From Leptospira sp. (lineage in GTDB: Bacteria; Spirochaetota; Leptospiria; Leptospirales; Leptospiraceae): DNA of 52,644 nucleotides. The notes under the pieces are model-generated. The model made no database searches. It was not told the origin of the DNA and saw nothing but the letters and a program-made list of their open reading frames with translations. This document shows positions 1-8,778 of this stretch, piece by piece. How positions within the stretch are numbered: position 1 is the first letter of the stretch; the number at the start of each line of letters is the position of its first letter. The stretch lies in assembly GCA_020831715.1 (NCBI GenBank), contig JAFIGA010000050.1, forward strand, positions 1 to 52,644. The letters are read 5' to 3'. Both the position numbers and the translations under genes were made by a program.

Positions 1-176
1 TTTTGGGACGGGATCTTAACGTTTTTTGTCTCAAAAAAGTTTAAGGGAAAAATCCGACATTGGTCGAAAATTAAATTAGGCTAAGTGCTTAGTGATCCGC
101 CCGGATCGCTTGAGCAGTAAGTTGTGTAAGTCTGGTTTACTGGGTCCCTTCTTTTTACGATTTAGGGACCATTTTT
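1..176. other. Window edge, intergenic; structured, no gene seen
   Basis: No coding region is supported here. The first 35 bases hold an imperfect inverted repeat (1-9 with 27-35), and a GATCCG/CGGATC hairpin lies near 103-116. The stretch ends in a plus-strand terminator-like hairpin (listed separately). This could be the 3' end of a plus-strand transcript starting outside the window, coding or non-coding; nothing matches an RNA family I can name. Confidence 0.5.
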
Positions 177-178
177 TT
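143..178 (+). terminator. Candidate rho-independent terminator
   Basis: GGTCCC at 143-148 pairs with GGGACC at 165-170, and a run of seven T follows at 172-178. The T run is only on the plus-strand side, so it would stop a plus-strand transcript entering from the left edge. It overlaps the last codons of the minus-strand TPR gene. Confidence 0.5.
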
Positions 179-1022
179 ATTCTTCTATACTCAAATTTTC
201 CAGTGTCTCCAAGAATCCAAATTGCTTGAGTGGAGCAAGATCCACCATTTCTTCGGCTGTAAGACCCAGCCCATCTTCAAAGGCATAAGCTTGCAATAGA
301 CTTGCCGAAGCGTGAGGGTATTGCTTGAGTCTACAATGGCTTCTTGCTTTCAAAATCAATAATTCCGCGTCCATATCTCCACTGTAGCGAATGTACTTAT
401 CTATATAATAAAGTACATTTTCCGGATCTCCCACCTTTAGGTAACAGGCACTCAGCACATCATAGTGTAGGAAGTTTTCATCGAGATCCATTCGAAGAGA
501 CTTCTTTAGTGCCGATATGGCAGAATTGTAATCTCCTCTAATATAAAATAAAGTTCCCAATTCTGCCCAGATGTCTTTTCTTAGAATTCCTCTCCCTCGA
601 GTCAGGTCTTCTCGGGTTAGAGCTTTTTTCAATACTTGGATAGCTTCATTGGAGCGTTCCATATCTTTTAGGAGGGAAGCGAGCAAAAGGTAAAGCTCAA
701 GGTTATCGGGAAATCGCAAAGAACTCTTTTGAAGTAGATTCTTGGCTTGTTTATATCGACGAGTCTTGATTAAATATTTAGCAAAGAGTATGTGACTCCA
801 TGGATTGGATTCATGGTTTTCAATCAGTTCTTGGTAAATTTTCTCTGTTTCTTGTGGATTGCCCACCAAGTGAAGACACCAAGCCTGCCTGGAACGAATT
901 TTAATAATAGAATTTTCATTCCGGGCATAAGGCAGAGATTGATTGTAGGCATTGAACGCACGAGTATAATCTTTGTTATGCTCGTGGTTGATTGCTACTC
1001 GAACGTGCTGGATAAAACTCAT
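177..1022 (-). CDS. Tetratricopeptide-repeat protein
   Basis: A 281-residue protein made almost wholly of TPR-like helical pairs. Repeats are visible around residues 55-85, 88-120, 150-182 and 187-215, with typical patterns such as W..LG.LFY..GDY..AI..L. There is no signal peptide or membrane segment, so it is probably a cytoplasmic scaffold for protein-protein contacts. It starts at ATG, 6 bases after the stop of the crotonase gene, so it is likely the last gene of an M23-lgt-crotonase-TPR operon. Its partner is unknown. Confidence 0.85.
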   Translation of the reverse strand: MSFIQHVRVAINHEHNKDYTRAFNAYNQSLPYARNENSIIKIRSRQAWCLHLVGNPQETEKIYQELIENHESNPWSHILFAKYLIKTRRYKQAKNLLQKSSLRFPDNLELYLLLASLLKDMERSNEAIQVLKKALTREDLTRGRGILRKDIWAELGTLFYIRGDYNSAISALKKSLRMDLDENFLHYDVLSACYLKVGDPENVLYYIDKYIRYSGDMDAELLILKARSHCRLKQYPHASASLLQAYAFEDGLGLTAEEMVDLAPLKQFGFLETLENLSIEE

Positions 1023-1028
1023 CGATAC

Positions 1029-1850
1029 TTAGCTTTGGTTGTAAATAGGTCTCTTCCGGTTCTGAAAAGATTCATAGGCAACTCTAAGGTCTTTGGTATC
1101 CAACATACCGGCATTGTAGCTTGCCACATATTGCAGACCTGCTTGAATGGATTTGTCTCGGCAGTAGTTCATTACATTTTTAACACCGCGAATTACTATT
1201 GCAGGGTTGTTGGCAATCTCCAAAGCAGTTGCCTTGGCTCCCTCCAAAAGTTCTTCCGGGGTTTCGAACAATTTGGTAACCAAACCCATGTTCAATGCTT
1301 CCTCTCCGCTGATGTCCTTACCGGTTAGGGCAAGCTCTCTTGTATTTCCTTCTCCGATGATGGAGGGCAATCGATTTAGAGAACCCATGTCGGCAACGAT
1401 TGCCACCTTAGCTTCACGAAGTGAGATATTTGCATCTTTGGATGCATAACGAATATCACAGGCGGCAATGAGATCCAACCCTCCACCAATGCAGTGTTTG
1501 TGGACAGCGGCAATGGACGGCTTGGGAGAGTTTTCTATTCGATTCATTCCTTCTTGCATGGTGAGAATGAGTTGGTAGAGCTTTTCTCTTTTATCACCGA
1601 TGTCACCGTGCAATATGTCTTTAAATTCCGTAAAGAATTCGTCCAAGTCCAGACCCGTAGTGAAAGATTTACCTCTCCCTGCAATAACAAAGGCACGAAT
1701 TCGATCATCTTGGTTGATTGCATCAATTACCAAAGGAAGGTCTCGCCAACAAGACCATTCCATAGCATTTCGCTTGTCCGGTTTGTTAAGATAAAGTATG
1801 GCTATGGGCTCTTCTACGACTACTTCGAAAAACGGAAAATCATACTTCAT
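1029..1850 (-). CDS. Crotonase-family enzyme, dienoyl-CoA isomerase-like
   Basis: An enoyl-CoA hydratase/isomerase superfamily protein of 273 residues. The oxyanion-hole regions ([12 protein letters not shown] and [11 protein letters not shown]) are present. Positions matching the catalytic Asp, Glu and Asp of mammalian delta3,5-delta2,4-dienoyl-CoA isomerase appear as GGGLDL, LREAKV and VADMG, and the C-terminal part also resembles that enzyme more than a simple hydratase. Likely role: beta-oxidation of unsaturated fatty acids, the main carbon source of Leptospira. I chose ATG 1850 over a longer frame from 1901 because GGAG lies 8 bases upstream and it overlaps the lgt end by only 11 bases. 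Confidence 0.85.
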   Translation of the reverse strand: MKYDFPFFEVVVEEPIAILYLNKPDKRNAMEWSCWRDLPLVIDAINQDDRIRAFVIAGRGKSFTTGLDLDEFFTEFKDILHGDIGDKREKLYQLILTMQEGMNRIENSPKPSIAAVHKHCIGGGLDLIAACDIRYASKDANISLREAKVAIVADMGSLNRLPSIIGEGNTRELALTGKDISGEEALNMGLVTKLFETPEELLEGAKATALEIANNPAIVIRGVKNVMNYCRDKSIQAGLQYVASYNAGMLDTKDLRVAYESFQNRKRPIYNQS

Positions 1851-2763
1851 TGTCTCTTCTCCAATATTTATTTTTGATAAAGAAGAAAGCACCGAATCCA
1901 ATTAGAGCAATGGAAATATATTGCGATTGAGAAAATCCATGCCAGTAGTATCCTGTGAGGAATTCCGGGTTCTGGGTGGAATCCGGAATATTTGCCATAT
2001 TAGGTGGTTCCCAAAATGGGATTACGGCTTTGTTCACACGCAGGAACTCGATGAGCAGTCTTGCTGTTCCATGAATCATAAACCATTGGCAAGTAATCGA
2101 AAATTTGCGAAACTTTTGAAATCTTGCCCAATAGTGGAAATAGGCAAAATACCCGAACGCCATAATCGCTTCCATGACAGGTGTATTCCATACCGGAACA
2201 CCGGATGGATGAGCTCCATGGAATTCAAAAACGAAAAAAGGAACGGTCGCGTCGGTGGCAAAACCATAGCAACCATCACCTGAAACAAAGCACCCCAATC
2301 TTCCGATGGCATAACCGATGGAAATGGAAGGAGCAATGGAATCCAAGTAGGATCCGTAATCCAGTTTCTTGGTTTTCATATACAAATAGATAAATAAAAA
2401 ACCGACCAGTAGCCCACCGTAGAATACCAATCCTCCTCCGGAGAAGAGGGAACTCCAAAGACCCGGCTGACCGGGAAAACCGTACCAATGTGTGATCGGG
2501 TATAGATATTTTCCATCGAAGCCGGGAACGTTTACGAAGATTTGATCCCAGATTTCAAATATAAAAAATACCTTAGCGCCAATCAAAGTCCCAATAATAC
2601 CCAAAAGGATCATTGTATCCGAATGAGCAGGCTCCAAACCTCGTCTCTTGAACTCTTTGGGAAGCATATAGGAGGCTGTTATGAAAGCAATCATCATTAA
2701 GATGCTAAAAGTGGATGGACCGCCCCAACCAAATGGATTCGGAATTGGAATTCTATCAATCAT
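1840..2763 (-). CDS. lgt: Prolipoprotein diacylglyceryl transferase Lgt
   Basis: Integral inner-membrane enzyme that moves diacylglycerol from phosphatidylglycerol to the lipobox cysteine of prolipoproteins. The 307-residue product has about seven hydrophobic segments, the GGGLVFYGG motif and the Lgt signature around [17 protein letters not shown]. The C-terminal region [15 protein letters not shown] carries the conserved arginine. Length is normal for the family. It starts at ATG and overlaps the start of the downstream crotonase gene by 11 bases, suggesting translational coupling. Confidence 0.95.
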   Translation of the reverse strand: MIDRIPIPNPFGWGGPSTFSILMMIAFITASYMLPKEFKRRGLEPAHSDTMILLGIIGTLIGAKVFFIFEIWDQIFVNVPGFDGKYLYPITHWYGFPGQPGLWSSLFSGGGLVFYGGLLVGFLFIYLYMKTKKLDYGSYLDSIAPSISIGYAIGRLGCFVSGDGCYGFATDATVPFFVFEFHGAHPSGVPVWNTPVMEAIMAFGYFAYFHYWARFQKFRKFSITCQWFMIHGTARLLIEFLRVNKAVIPFWEPPNMANIPDSTQNPEFLTGYYWHGFSQSQYISIALIGFGAFFFIKNKYWRRDNEV

Positions 2764-2810
2764 ATCTACGTTTTCTTGGGAATTGTCTCAGAGGGCAAAT
2801 CAAAAAGATT

Positions 2811-3821
2811 CTATTCTAGGTTTATGTATTCTTCCGGATTCATAGAAGGATCCAAACCAATGCGAACTTCATAGTGGACGTGGGAACCTGTTGCTTTACC
2901 GGTTCTTCCCACGAGGGCGATTTTATCTCCCCTTTTGACCACATCTCCTTCTTTCACCAAAACTTCACTGCAATGTCCATAAACTGAAATATAGCCATTT
3001 TCATGAAAGACTCGAACATATCTTCCCAGTCCACCGGAGGTAAATTCTAATTTAGGAATTACACCGGGAGCCGTGGCATAGATGGGCGTCCCATGCCCCG
3101 AGGCAAAATCAATTCCCGAGTGGAATTCACCTGTAGGTAGAATGCCAAAAGGATCCCGCCTCTGGCCCCAAAGAGAAGTAACATTCCCCACTCCCGGACC
3201 GAGTGGGCGCCCTCGTGGTATGTTGTGAAAGATGGATTCTCGAAGAGAAAGATAGTCCATTGCGTTTTGGAATACCGGCTTCATTTTTTTTAGCCTCAAA
3301 AGCGATTCAGAGTAGGCTTGGACTGTCTGAGGATAGAGATTCATATTGGTCTGCATTTCCCTGTAGTCGGGAACTTCCAATAATGGTTCCGGAAAATAAT
3401 CCTGAGTGATCAATTGATTCCAAGATACTTCATTCCAGGCGAGAAGATTCAATTCTTCGGTGGTTTTCTCCAGATCTTTGATTCCAGCCTTCATATCCTT
3501 GGACATATGTTTATAATAGAGGAAGGCGATTTCATCTTGAGAAGATCCTTGGAAGATATCCTCATTTTTTACCCAAAAAAAGCTAAAATAGATCAGAAAC
3601 AGCAGACTGAGGAGCAAAAGAAGTCCGCTCATAAAGGATAGAAAGAGCAACATGGCAAATGACATGTCCAAACTAACCACTACTTTTTCCGAATGGGGGA
3701 CTAAAACGAAGGAAACTTTCTCTCTGCCCTTGTTTTGCCACTTTTCCCATCTTTTTTTGGAGCGAATGAAGAAAATCAGCATTCTTTCGTAGAGTGTTGC
3801 GGTATAAGTAGAATTTTCCAA
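2811..3821 (-). CDS. Membrane-anchored M23 metallopeptidase
   Basis: Peptidoglycan endopeptidase of the M23/LytM family, 336 residues. An N-terminal cytoplasmic basic stretch is followed by one transmembrane segment (about residues 55-80), a probable coiled-coil region (about 95-200) and a C-terminal peptidase domain. The zinc ligands look intact: HSGIDF near residue 232 and HVH near 313, with VYGHCSEV between them. It is therefore likely catalytic rather than an EnvC-like activator. The start is TTG, supported by AAAGG 7 bases upstream; an internal ATG 13 codons later is possible. It sits 47 bases before lgt on the same strand. Confidence 0.88.
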   Translation of the reverse strand: MENSTYTATLYERMLIFFIRSKKRWEKWQNKGREKVSFVLVPHSEKVVVSLDMSFAMLLFLSFMSGLLLLLSLLFLIYFSFFWVKNEDIFQGSSQDEIAFLYYKHMSKDMKAGIKDLEKTTEELNLLAWNEVSWNQLITQDYFPEPLLEVPDYREMQTNMNLYPQTVQAYSESLLRLKKMKPVFQNAMDYLSLRESIFHNIPRGRPLGPGVGNVTSLWGQRRDPFGILPTGEFHSGIDFASGHGTPIYATAPGVIPKLEFTSGGLGRYVRVFHENGYISVYGHCSEVLVKEGDVVKRGDKIALVGRTGKATGSHVHYEVRIGLDPSMNPEEYINLE

Positions 3822-3888
3822 ATCTTGCCTTTCTCCCTAAATTTTGCTTGCCAGCTCAGAAATCAAGGGAATAATTGACTCATCCTAT

Positions 3889-5481
3889 ATGTTGAAAATT
3901 TTTGCAAACCTTTTCCGTAAGAAAGACAGCTCTGCCGCGGCAAGCCTTGTCTACCCAGAGGGAAAGAGATATTACAGAGAGTCACATAAAGTACGAAAAA
4001 ACGACATAGATCCGGATGCACTAAAAATCATCCATAGACTCAATAAGTTTGGTTACAAAGCCTTTGTTGTAGGTGGAGGAGTTCGCGATATCCTTCTGGA
4101 TAAGAAGCCAAAGGATTTCGATGTAGCGACGAATGCAACTCCCAATCAGATAAAGAAAATGTTCAATAATTGCAGAATTATTGGAAAGCGATTTAAACTC
4201 GTTCATATTCTTTTTCGGGGCAAGGTGATCGAGGTATCAACATTTCGATCATTGCCTGAGCATCGAAAAGAAAGCCACAAGAAGGATACAGATTATCTTC
4301 TGAAGAAGGACAATGTGTTCGGCTCGGCAAAAGAAGATGCGGCTAGAAGAGATTTTACCATAAACTCCTTGTATTTTGATACCCGAAATGAGTCCATAAT
4401 AGATTATGTTGGTGGTTTTGAAGATGTTCAAAACCGCGTAATACGTGTGATAGGTGACCCTGATGTCTCTTTCAAAGAAGATCCGGTTCGAATGCTTAGA
4501 GCGGTTAAATTTTCCGTTCTCCTCGGATTGGACATTGAAAAAAAGACCAAGACTGCGATTAAAAAGAATCGCTTGGAGATACTAAAAGCATCTCCGGCAA
4601 GAATGATTGAGGAATATAATAAAATATTCCGAACATGGAAAGCCAGTCAGATATTCCAAGCCTTAGCCGAGAATTCTCTATTGGATGCAATGATTCCGGA
4701 ACCTTTCCAAGAAGCCAAGAAGCAGAGCGATTGGGCTGAAAAGTTCATGGATGATGGTGTTGGAAAACGACTCGCTATTATAGACAAAATGTTGTCTGAG
4801 CGCGAAGAAATGACACCATGCATCTTCTATTCTATTCTTGCCTATGATCTGGTTAGTCCTGCAATTGAAGGGAAAAAAGGAAATATTGCTCATAATATCA
4901 AACAAGCTTTAGATGGCTTTTGTCAGAGCATGGGTATTTCCAAGCGAGATAAAGACAAGTTGGTTAAGATATTTACCAGTCAATCTCGTTTCCTCTCCAT
5001 TGAAGATGAAAAAGCAGATCAAAATGCTTTCTTCAAGAAGAAAGATTTTTTCTATGATGCATTCATGGTTTATAAAATCATTGCCTTGTCCAAGCAAGAT
5101 GATGAGGCATTGCAAGCCGCATTTTTCTGGGAGATTTCGCTCAGGCAGAGACCTGTTCGGGATGGTCAGAGGAATAATCCAAGACACCAATCTACTTCCA
5201 AACAAACAGGACAGAACCCAAGAGGAAACGGAAGGTTTCCAAAGTCAGAGATTGATAGCGATGCTTCTGAAGATTCTGATTTAGTCGATTCAGATGAAAC
5301 TGAAAAAACAAACCATAAATCGGATATCGATGATATTGCAGATTCCGGTGAAGCGGTTGTTGTTGAGGGAACATCGAGTAAAGCAAGTGGTGAAAATACA
5401 CCCGGTAAAAGACCACCAAGAAAAGGTGGTAAGAGAAGACCTTATAGAGGTAAAAAGAAGGGAAAGCCCAGTTCTCCTTGA
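3889..5481 (+). CDS. pcnB: Poly(A) polymerase / tRNA nucleotidyltransferase family, PcnB
   Basis: Class II nucleotidyltransferase of 530 residues. The head domain has VVGGGVRD near residue 60 and the catalytic DFD pair near 76, followed by [12 protein letters not shown] and the RNA-binding neck [12 protein letters not shown]. The C-terminal 110 residues are polar and low-complexity and end in a Lys/Arg-rich tail, typical of PcnB-type poly(A) polymerases rather than plain CCA-adding enzymes. It probably adds 3' tails to RNAs for decay; CCA addition cannot be excluded. I start at ATG 3889; an upstream in-frame TTG at 3844 is possible. Confidence 0.85.
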   Translation: MLKIFANLFRKKDSSAAASLVYPEGKRYYRESHKVRKNDIDPDALKIIHRLNKFGYKAFVVGGGVRDILLDKKPKDFDVATNATPNQIKKMFNNCRIIGKRFKLVHILFRGKVIEVSTFRSLPEHRKESHKKDTDYLLKKDNVFGSAKEDAARRDFTINSLYFDTRNESIIDYVGGFEDVQNRVIRVIGDPDVSFKEDPVRMLRAVKFSVLLGLDIEKKTKTAIKKNRLEILKASPARMIEEYNKIFRTWKASQIFQALAENSLLDAMIPEPFQEAKKQSDWAEKFMDDGVGKRLAIIDKMLSEREEMTPCIFYSILAYDLVSPAIEGKKGNIAHNIKQALDGFCQSMGISKRDKDKLVKIFTSQSRFLSIEDEKADQNAFFKKKDFFYDAFMVYKIIALSKQDDEALQAAFFWEISLRQRPVRDGQRNNPRHQSTSKQTGQNPRGNGRFPKSEIDSDASEDSDLVDSDETEKTNHKSDIDDIADSGEAVVVEGTSSKASGENTPGKRPPRKGGKRRPYRGKKKGKPSSP

Positions 5482-5494
5482 ATCTTTTCTAATT

Positions 5495-7309
5495 TCATTG
5501 TTGCCCAATAGGAGAGTTTCTCTTATTGGGAGGCAGTGGAAAACTGATTTCGTGTAAAGCACCCTGATTTGTTTTTGATGAATTGATATAAGTTCCTTGT
5601 ATTTGATTCACAAGAAGACCCACAAGTTCCAATCCAAATCCTTTTGGCTTTTTTTGTTTGCTATCCCATCCGATACCATTATCTCCTATTAAGAGTATAT
5701 ATTGATTGTTTTCTTCTTCATAGGTTCCTTGGATGGAAACTTGACCTTGCTTTCTACCAACAAAAGCATATTTCAGACTATTAGTCACCAATTCATTCAC
5801 AATTATACCAAGAGGGAATAAGATTGCTGTGTCCATTTCTATATCTTCCACATCAGTATGAATCAGAATCGTGCCTGATCTTTTTAACGAAACCATTTCC
5901 GATATTAAGCTGGCTAAGTAGCCTGAAAATGATGCTCTTTTATAATTGGAAGATCTAAAAAGTTTATCGTATAAAACCATCATTCCGTTTACTCTACCCT
6001 TGGCATCGAGGAGGTGGTGTTTTGCGGAATCATTTTCGGTAGAATGAGCTTGAATCTCCAATAAGGCACTTATAGTTGCCATATTGTTTTTTACTCTATG
6101 GTGAATTTCTTTTAGGAGAATTTCTTTTTGATTCAATTGAATCGACAGAAAATCTATGTTCTTTTTTCTTTCTGTAATATCCTGTGCTATGGCAACTATA
6201 CCAAGAAGATTTCCTTTTTCATCATAGACAGGAGTGTTTAGCCATTCACATAAGAATTTATTTCCTAATTTATTTATGTTCCAATTGACTTTCTTGATCA
6301 CTCCATTGGAAGAAATCAACTCATCGGCTAAATTCGCAACAACTCCATGCTCTTCTTTGGGAATTATATGTTCGAAAATATTTTTACCAAGGACTTCTTC
6401 TTTACTAAATCCAAAAGTTTCTTCGGCTTCTTTATTCCAATCCAAAATCGAAAATTCAGTTGTTATGAATAGGGAAGGTAGAGGAATATTATGAAATATT
6501 GATTTTAAAACTCTATCACGACTTTCCAAAATCATGGATTGGGTCTTGAAATGAGTTATGTCTTCTGCAAAACCCACTGCTCGCACAATCTCTCCATCAA
6601 TTATTTCAGCAGGATAGTTTCTTACCGCTATCCAACGAATAGATCCGTCCTCTTTTTTAATTCTGTATTCTATTTTATTGGAAGTTTTTGTTGCCAGAAA
6701 AAGTTTATAACTTTGTAAAACTTTTTCTCTGTCTTCCGGAATAATTGCATCGATAAAGGAATGAGAATTTAAGTATAAGTCATCAATAGTGTGTCCGAAT
6801 ACCTTTTCGTAACTGGGAGTTATGTATATAATAGTATTATTCACTACATCTTCTACCCAAAATATTTCATTGATATTTCTTGAAATATTTTCGAACATTT
6901 CCAAACTCTCTCGTAATTTTTGTTCTGTCCGATAGAGATTTAATGCCATCTCGATTCCGGAAAAAAGTACAAAATCTCCGGTACTTTTTACTATATATCC
7001 GAATCTTGTAATATTTTTTACTTTTTCAACCATTTCAGAATCGGTGTGAGAACTCAAAAAAACAATTGGAAGGTTTCGAATTTTTAGTATTTCTTGGGCG
7101 GCTTGTGTACCATCCATCCCCAAGCCCAGATCAATATCCATAAGAACTAAGTCTATCTCAGGTTGCTCTTCTATTTTTATGCAGGCATCTTCCCCTGAAT
7201 GTGCCACAATTACGTGGTAATCCCTCTTCTGAAGCCTCAAACTGCCCATGGATGCTTGTATAGGGTCATCTTCCACCAGGAGTAATGTTATTTTTAAGTC
7301 AGAATTCAT
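5495..7309 (-). CDS. Hybrid sensor kinase: receiver-PAS-PAS-HisKA_2-HATPase
   Basis: A 604-residue soluble signalling protein. Residues 8-125 are a receiver domain with the acidic pair ED and phospho-acceptor Asp in VLMDIDLG near 57. Two PAS domains follow (about 130-255 and 270-385). The kinase part has the HisKA_2 box EIHHRVKNN with the phospho-His near residue 401, the N box IIVNELVTNSLKYA, and G boxes GDNGIGW and GFGLELV. There is no membrane segment. The receiver-first order suggests that it is itself a relay target. It is divergent from the first flagellin gene, across a 281-base region that could hold shared control. Confidence 0.9.
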   Translation of the reverse strand: MNSDLKITLLLVEDDPIQASMGSLRLQKRDYHVIVAHSGEDACIKIEEQPEIDLVLMDIDLGLGMDGTQAAQEILKIRNLPIVFLSSHTDSEMVEKVKNITRFGYIVKSTGDFVLFSGIEMALNLYRTEQKLRESLEMFENISRNINEIFWVEDVVNNTIIYITPSYEKVFGHTIDDLYLNSHSFIDAIIPEDREKVLQSYKLFLATKTSNKIEYRIKKEDGSIRWIAVRNYPAEIIDGEIVRAVGFAEDITHFKTQSMILESRDRVLKSIFHNIPLPSLFITTEFSILDWNKEAEETFGFSKEEVLGKNIFEHIIPKEEHGVVANLADELISSNGVIKKVNWNINKLGNKFLCEWLNTPVYDEKGNLLGIVAIAQDITERKKNIDFLSIQLNQKEILLKEIHHRVKNNMATISALLEIQAHSTENDSAKHHLLDAKGRVNGMMVLYDKLFRSSNYKRASFSGYLASLISEMVSLKRSGTILIHTDVEDIEMDTAILFPLGIIVNELVTNSLKYAFVGRKQGQVSIQGTYEEENNQYILLIGDNGIGWDSKQKKPKGFGLELVGLLVNQIQGTYINSSKTNQGALHEISFPLPPNKRNSPIGQQ

Positions 7310-7590
7310 AAAAAAACGCTACAGGAAAATGTAAAACCCTGCGAGAATAAGAAAAGGAAAAAATAGAAAAAAAATCTTTTTTTCTATAACCCCAAAAACC
7401 TCAATTTCATTTAAATTCAGCTGAATTTACTCATTTTTCCCTGAAAACACATATAAATCGTCGAATTAATTATAGATGTTGGATTTCCGATGTATTTAAT
7501 GTAAAAAGAAAAAGACCATAAAACCAGACAATTGGACGGGAAACAAGGATTGTTTCCCCGACTTAGATCACATGTTTCAAGGAGGAAACC
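7310..7590. promoter_or_regulatory. Divergent intergenic region upstream of flaB copy 1
   Basis: AT-rich region between the hybrid kinase and the first flagellin. It holds an 18-base perfect palindrome at 7412-7429 (TAAATTCAG followed by its complement), a possible operator. A candidate sigma-28-like promoter is TAAT at 7467-7470 followed 15 bases later by TCCGATGT at 7486-7493 (consensus TAAA-N15-GCCGATAA). That would give a leader of about 90 nt carrying the two hairpins listed separately. The promoter call is weak. Confidence 0.4.
7538..7589 (+). promoter_or_regulatory. flaB copy 1 leader: two GGA-presenting hairpins (CsrA-like sites)
   Basis: Hairpin 1: GGGAAACA (7538-7545), loop AGGAT, TGTTTCCC (7551-7558), an 8-bp perfect stem. 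Its core ACAAGGATTGT is close to the CsrA/RsmA consensus ACARGGAUGU, with GGA in the loop. Hairpin 2: GTTTC (7574-7578), loop AAGGAG, GAAAC (7585-7589), which puts the Shine-Dalgarno itself in the loop just before ATG 7591. One upstream site plus one SD site is the arrangement used by CsrA to repress flagellin in Bacillus subtilis. Binding is inferred; no csrA or fliW gene is in the window. Confidence 0.6.
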
Positions 7591-8436
7591 ATGATCATAA
7601 ATCACAACTTATCCGCGATCAATTCGCATCGGGTTCTTAAATTTCAAAACGAAGAAGTCTCCAAGAATATGGAAAAACTTTCTTCGGGTCTCAGAATCAA
7701 CAAAGCGGGAGATGATGCTTCCGGTCTTGCAGTTTCTGAAAAAATGAGAACTCAGGTCAATGGGCTTAGACAAGCAGAAAGAAATGCTGAAGATGGTATG
7801 TCCATGATTCAGACAACTGAAGGTTACATTCAAGAAATGAATGATATCATTCAGAGAGTTCGTGTACTTGCCATACAGTCATCTAACGGTATTTATACTC
7901 AAGAAGACAGGCAAATGATTCAAGTTGAAGTATCTCAGTTGATTGATGAGGTGGATAGAATCGCTTCTCAAGCTGAATTCAACAAAATGAATCTTTTGCA
8001 AGGTGATTTTGCTCGAGGTTCTCGTTCCTCCTCTATGTGGTTTCACATTGGACCGAATCAGCACCAAAGAGAAAGAGTATTTATCGCTACTATGACTGCT
8101 AGATCGTTAATGCTGAGAAAAGAAGACAACTCTTTGCTTACTCTATCCACTGCTGACTTTGCGAATGAAGCAATCGGAGTTCTGGATGAAGCTCTTTATA
8201 AAATCAACAAACAAAGAGCCAACTTGGGTGCGTATTTCAACAGGCTAGAGCATGCGACCAAAGGTCTCATGAACGCTTATGAGAATACACAAGCATCTGA
8301 ATCCAGAATTAGGGATGCGGACATGGCTGAAGAGACTGTTGACTTTACCAAGAATCAAATTCTGGTTCAATCCGGAACTGCGATGCTTGCTCAAGCTAAC
8401 GTTAGAACACAGTCCGTTCTATCACTTTTAAGATAA
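7591..8436 (+). CDS. flaB: Flagellin FlaB, copy 1 (periplasmic filament core)
   Basis: A 281-residue flagellin of the spirochaete FlaB type. It begins [14 protein letters not shown] and has the conserved D0/D1 N-terminal region [25 protein letters not shown] and the C-terminal region [29 protein letters not shown]. The variable D2/D3 domains are absent, as in other FlaB proteins. It forms the core of the periplasmic flagellum and is exported by the flagellar type III system, so it has no signal peptide. SD GGAGG lies 5 bases before ATG. A close paralogue follows in tandem. Which of the numbered Leptospira FlaB proteins it matches cannot be told from sequence alone. Confidence 0.96.
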   Translation: MIINHNLSAINSHRVLKFQNEEVSKNMEKLSSGLRINKAGDDASGLAVSEKMRTQVNGLRQAERNAEDGMSMIQTTEGYIQEMNDIIQRVRVLAIQSSNGIYTQEDRQMIQVEVSQLIDEVDRIASQAEFNKMNLLQGDFARGSRSSSMWFHIGPNQHQRERVFIATMTARSLMLRKEDNSLLTLSTADFANEAIGVLDEALYKINKQRANLGAYFNRLEHATKGLMNAYENTQASESRIRDADMAEETVDFTKNQILVQSGTAMLAQANVRTQSVLSLLR

Positions 8437-8448
8437 AATCAATTAATT

Positions 8449-8522
8449 AGAGGGTTTAAATACCCTCTGTTAAGGATTTTAATACTTAGGCAGACTATCC
8501 TAGCGATAGCTCTGCCTTTTTT
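8449..8522 (+). terminator. Terminator after flaB copy 1, with a preceding hairpin
   Basis: A 7-bp stem (8449-8455 with 8462-8468) is followed by a strong intrinsic terminator. In the latter, 8488-8494 pairs with 8511-8517 and CTATC (8495-8499) pairs with GATAG (8505-8509), leaving one bulged base; a T run continues to 8522. It should largely isolate copy 1 from copy 2, so the second flagellin needs its own promoter. Confidence 0.8.
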
Positions 8523-8599
8523 GTTTTTAATGACATATTCAATATATATAAATTATATAATTAGTTTTTAACAAAATAGATAAAAAATTCAAAAAAACA

Positions 8600-8628
8600 T
8601 TGACTTTTTTTTCGTGTAGTGTTAAGTT
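8600..8628 (+). promoter_or_regulatory. Candidate promoter for flaB copy 2
   Basis: TTGACT at 8600-8605 and TAAGTT at 8623-8628 with a 17-base spacer resemble a sigma-70-type promoter with a weak -10. A start near 8635 would give a leader of about 145 nt that contains the whole nested stem. No good sigma-28 match was seen here, unlike copy 1. Confidence 0.4.
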
Positions 8629-8658
8629 AGGTTGCAAGGGGATAGGGAAAAAGAATTT

Positions 8659-8778
8659 TCCTTTGTTGATTTGATATTTCGTTAGTTTATTGTTCTCTGT
8701 CAGGCATAGCTCCCCTTTATTGCCGGACAGGGAATGTCCGTCTAACGAAAGTTTGAAAATCAACAAAGGAGTGTGAAG
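8659..8778 (+). promoter_or_regulatory. flaB copy 2 leader: nested stem hiding the SD, with alternative inner hairpins
   Basis: TCCTTTGTTGATTT (8659-8672) is the exact reverse complement of 8757-8770, and the right arm contains the Shine-Dalgarno AAAGGAG (8765-8771). Inside it TTTCGTTAG (8677-8685) pairs perfectly with 8742-8750. Inside that, CTGTC.GGCA (8697-8706) can pair with TGCC.GACAG (8721-8730, one mismatch), or CGGACA (8724-8729) with TGTCCG (8735-8740) around loop GGGAA; these two exclude each other. The second hairpin and the SD region (ACAAAGGAGTGT) both resemble CsrA sites. Closed, this leader should block translation. Confidence 0.65.

Noticed and set aside
792..1328. 178-codon plus-strand frame
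   Set aside because: It runs antisense through the TPR and crotonase genes, has no motif and no SD, and reflects their codon structure.
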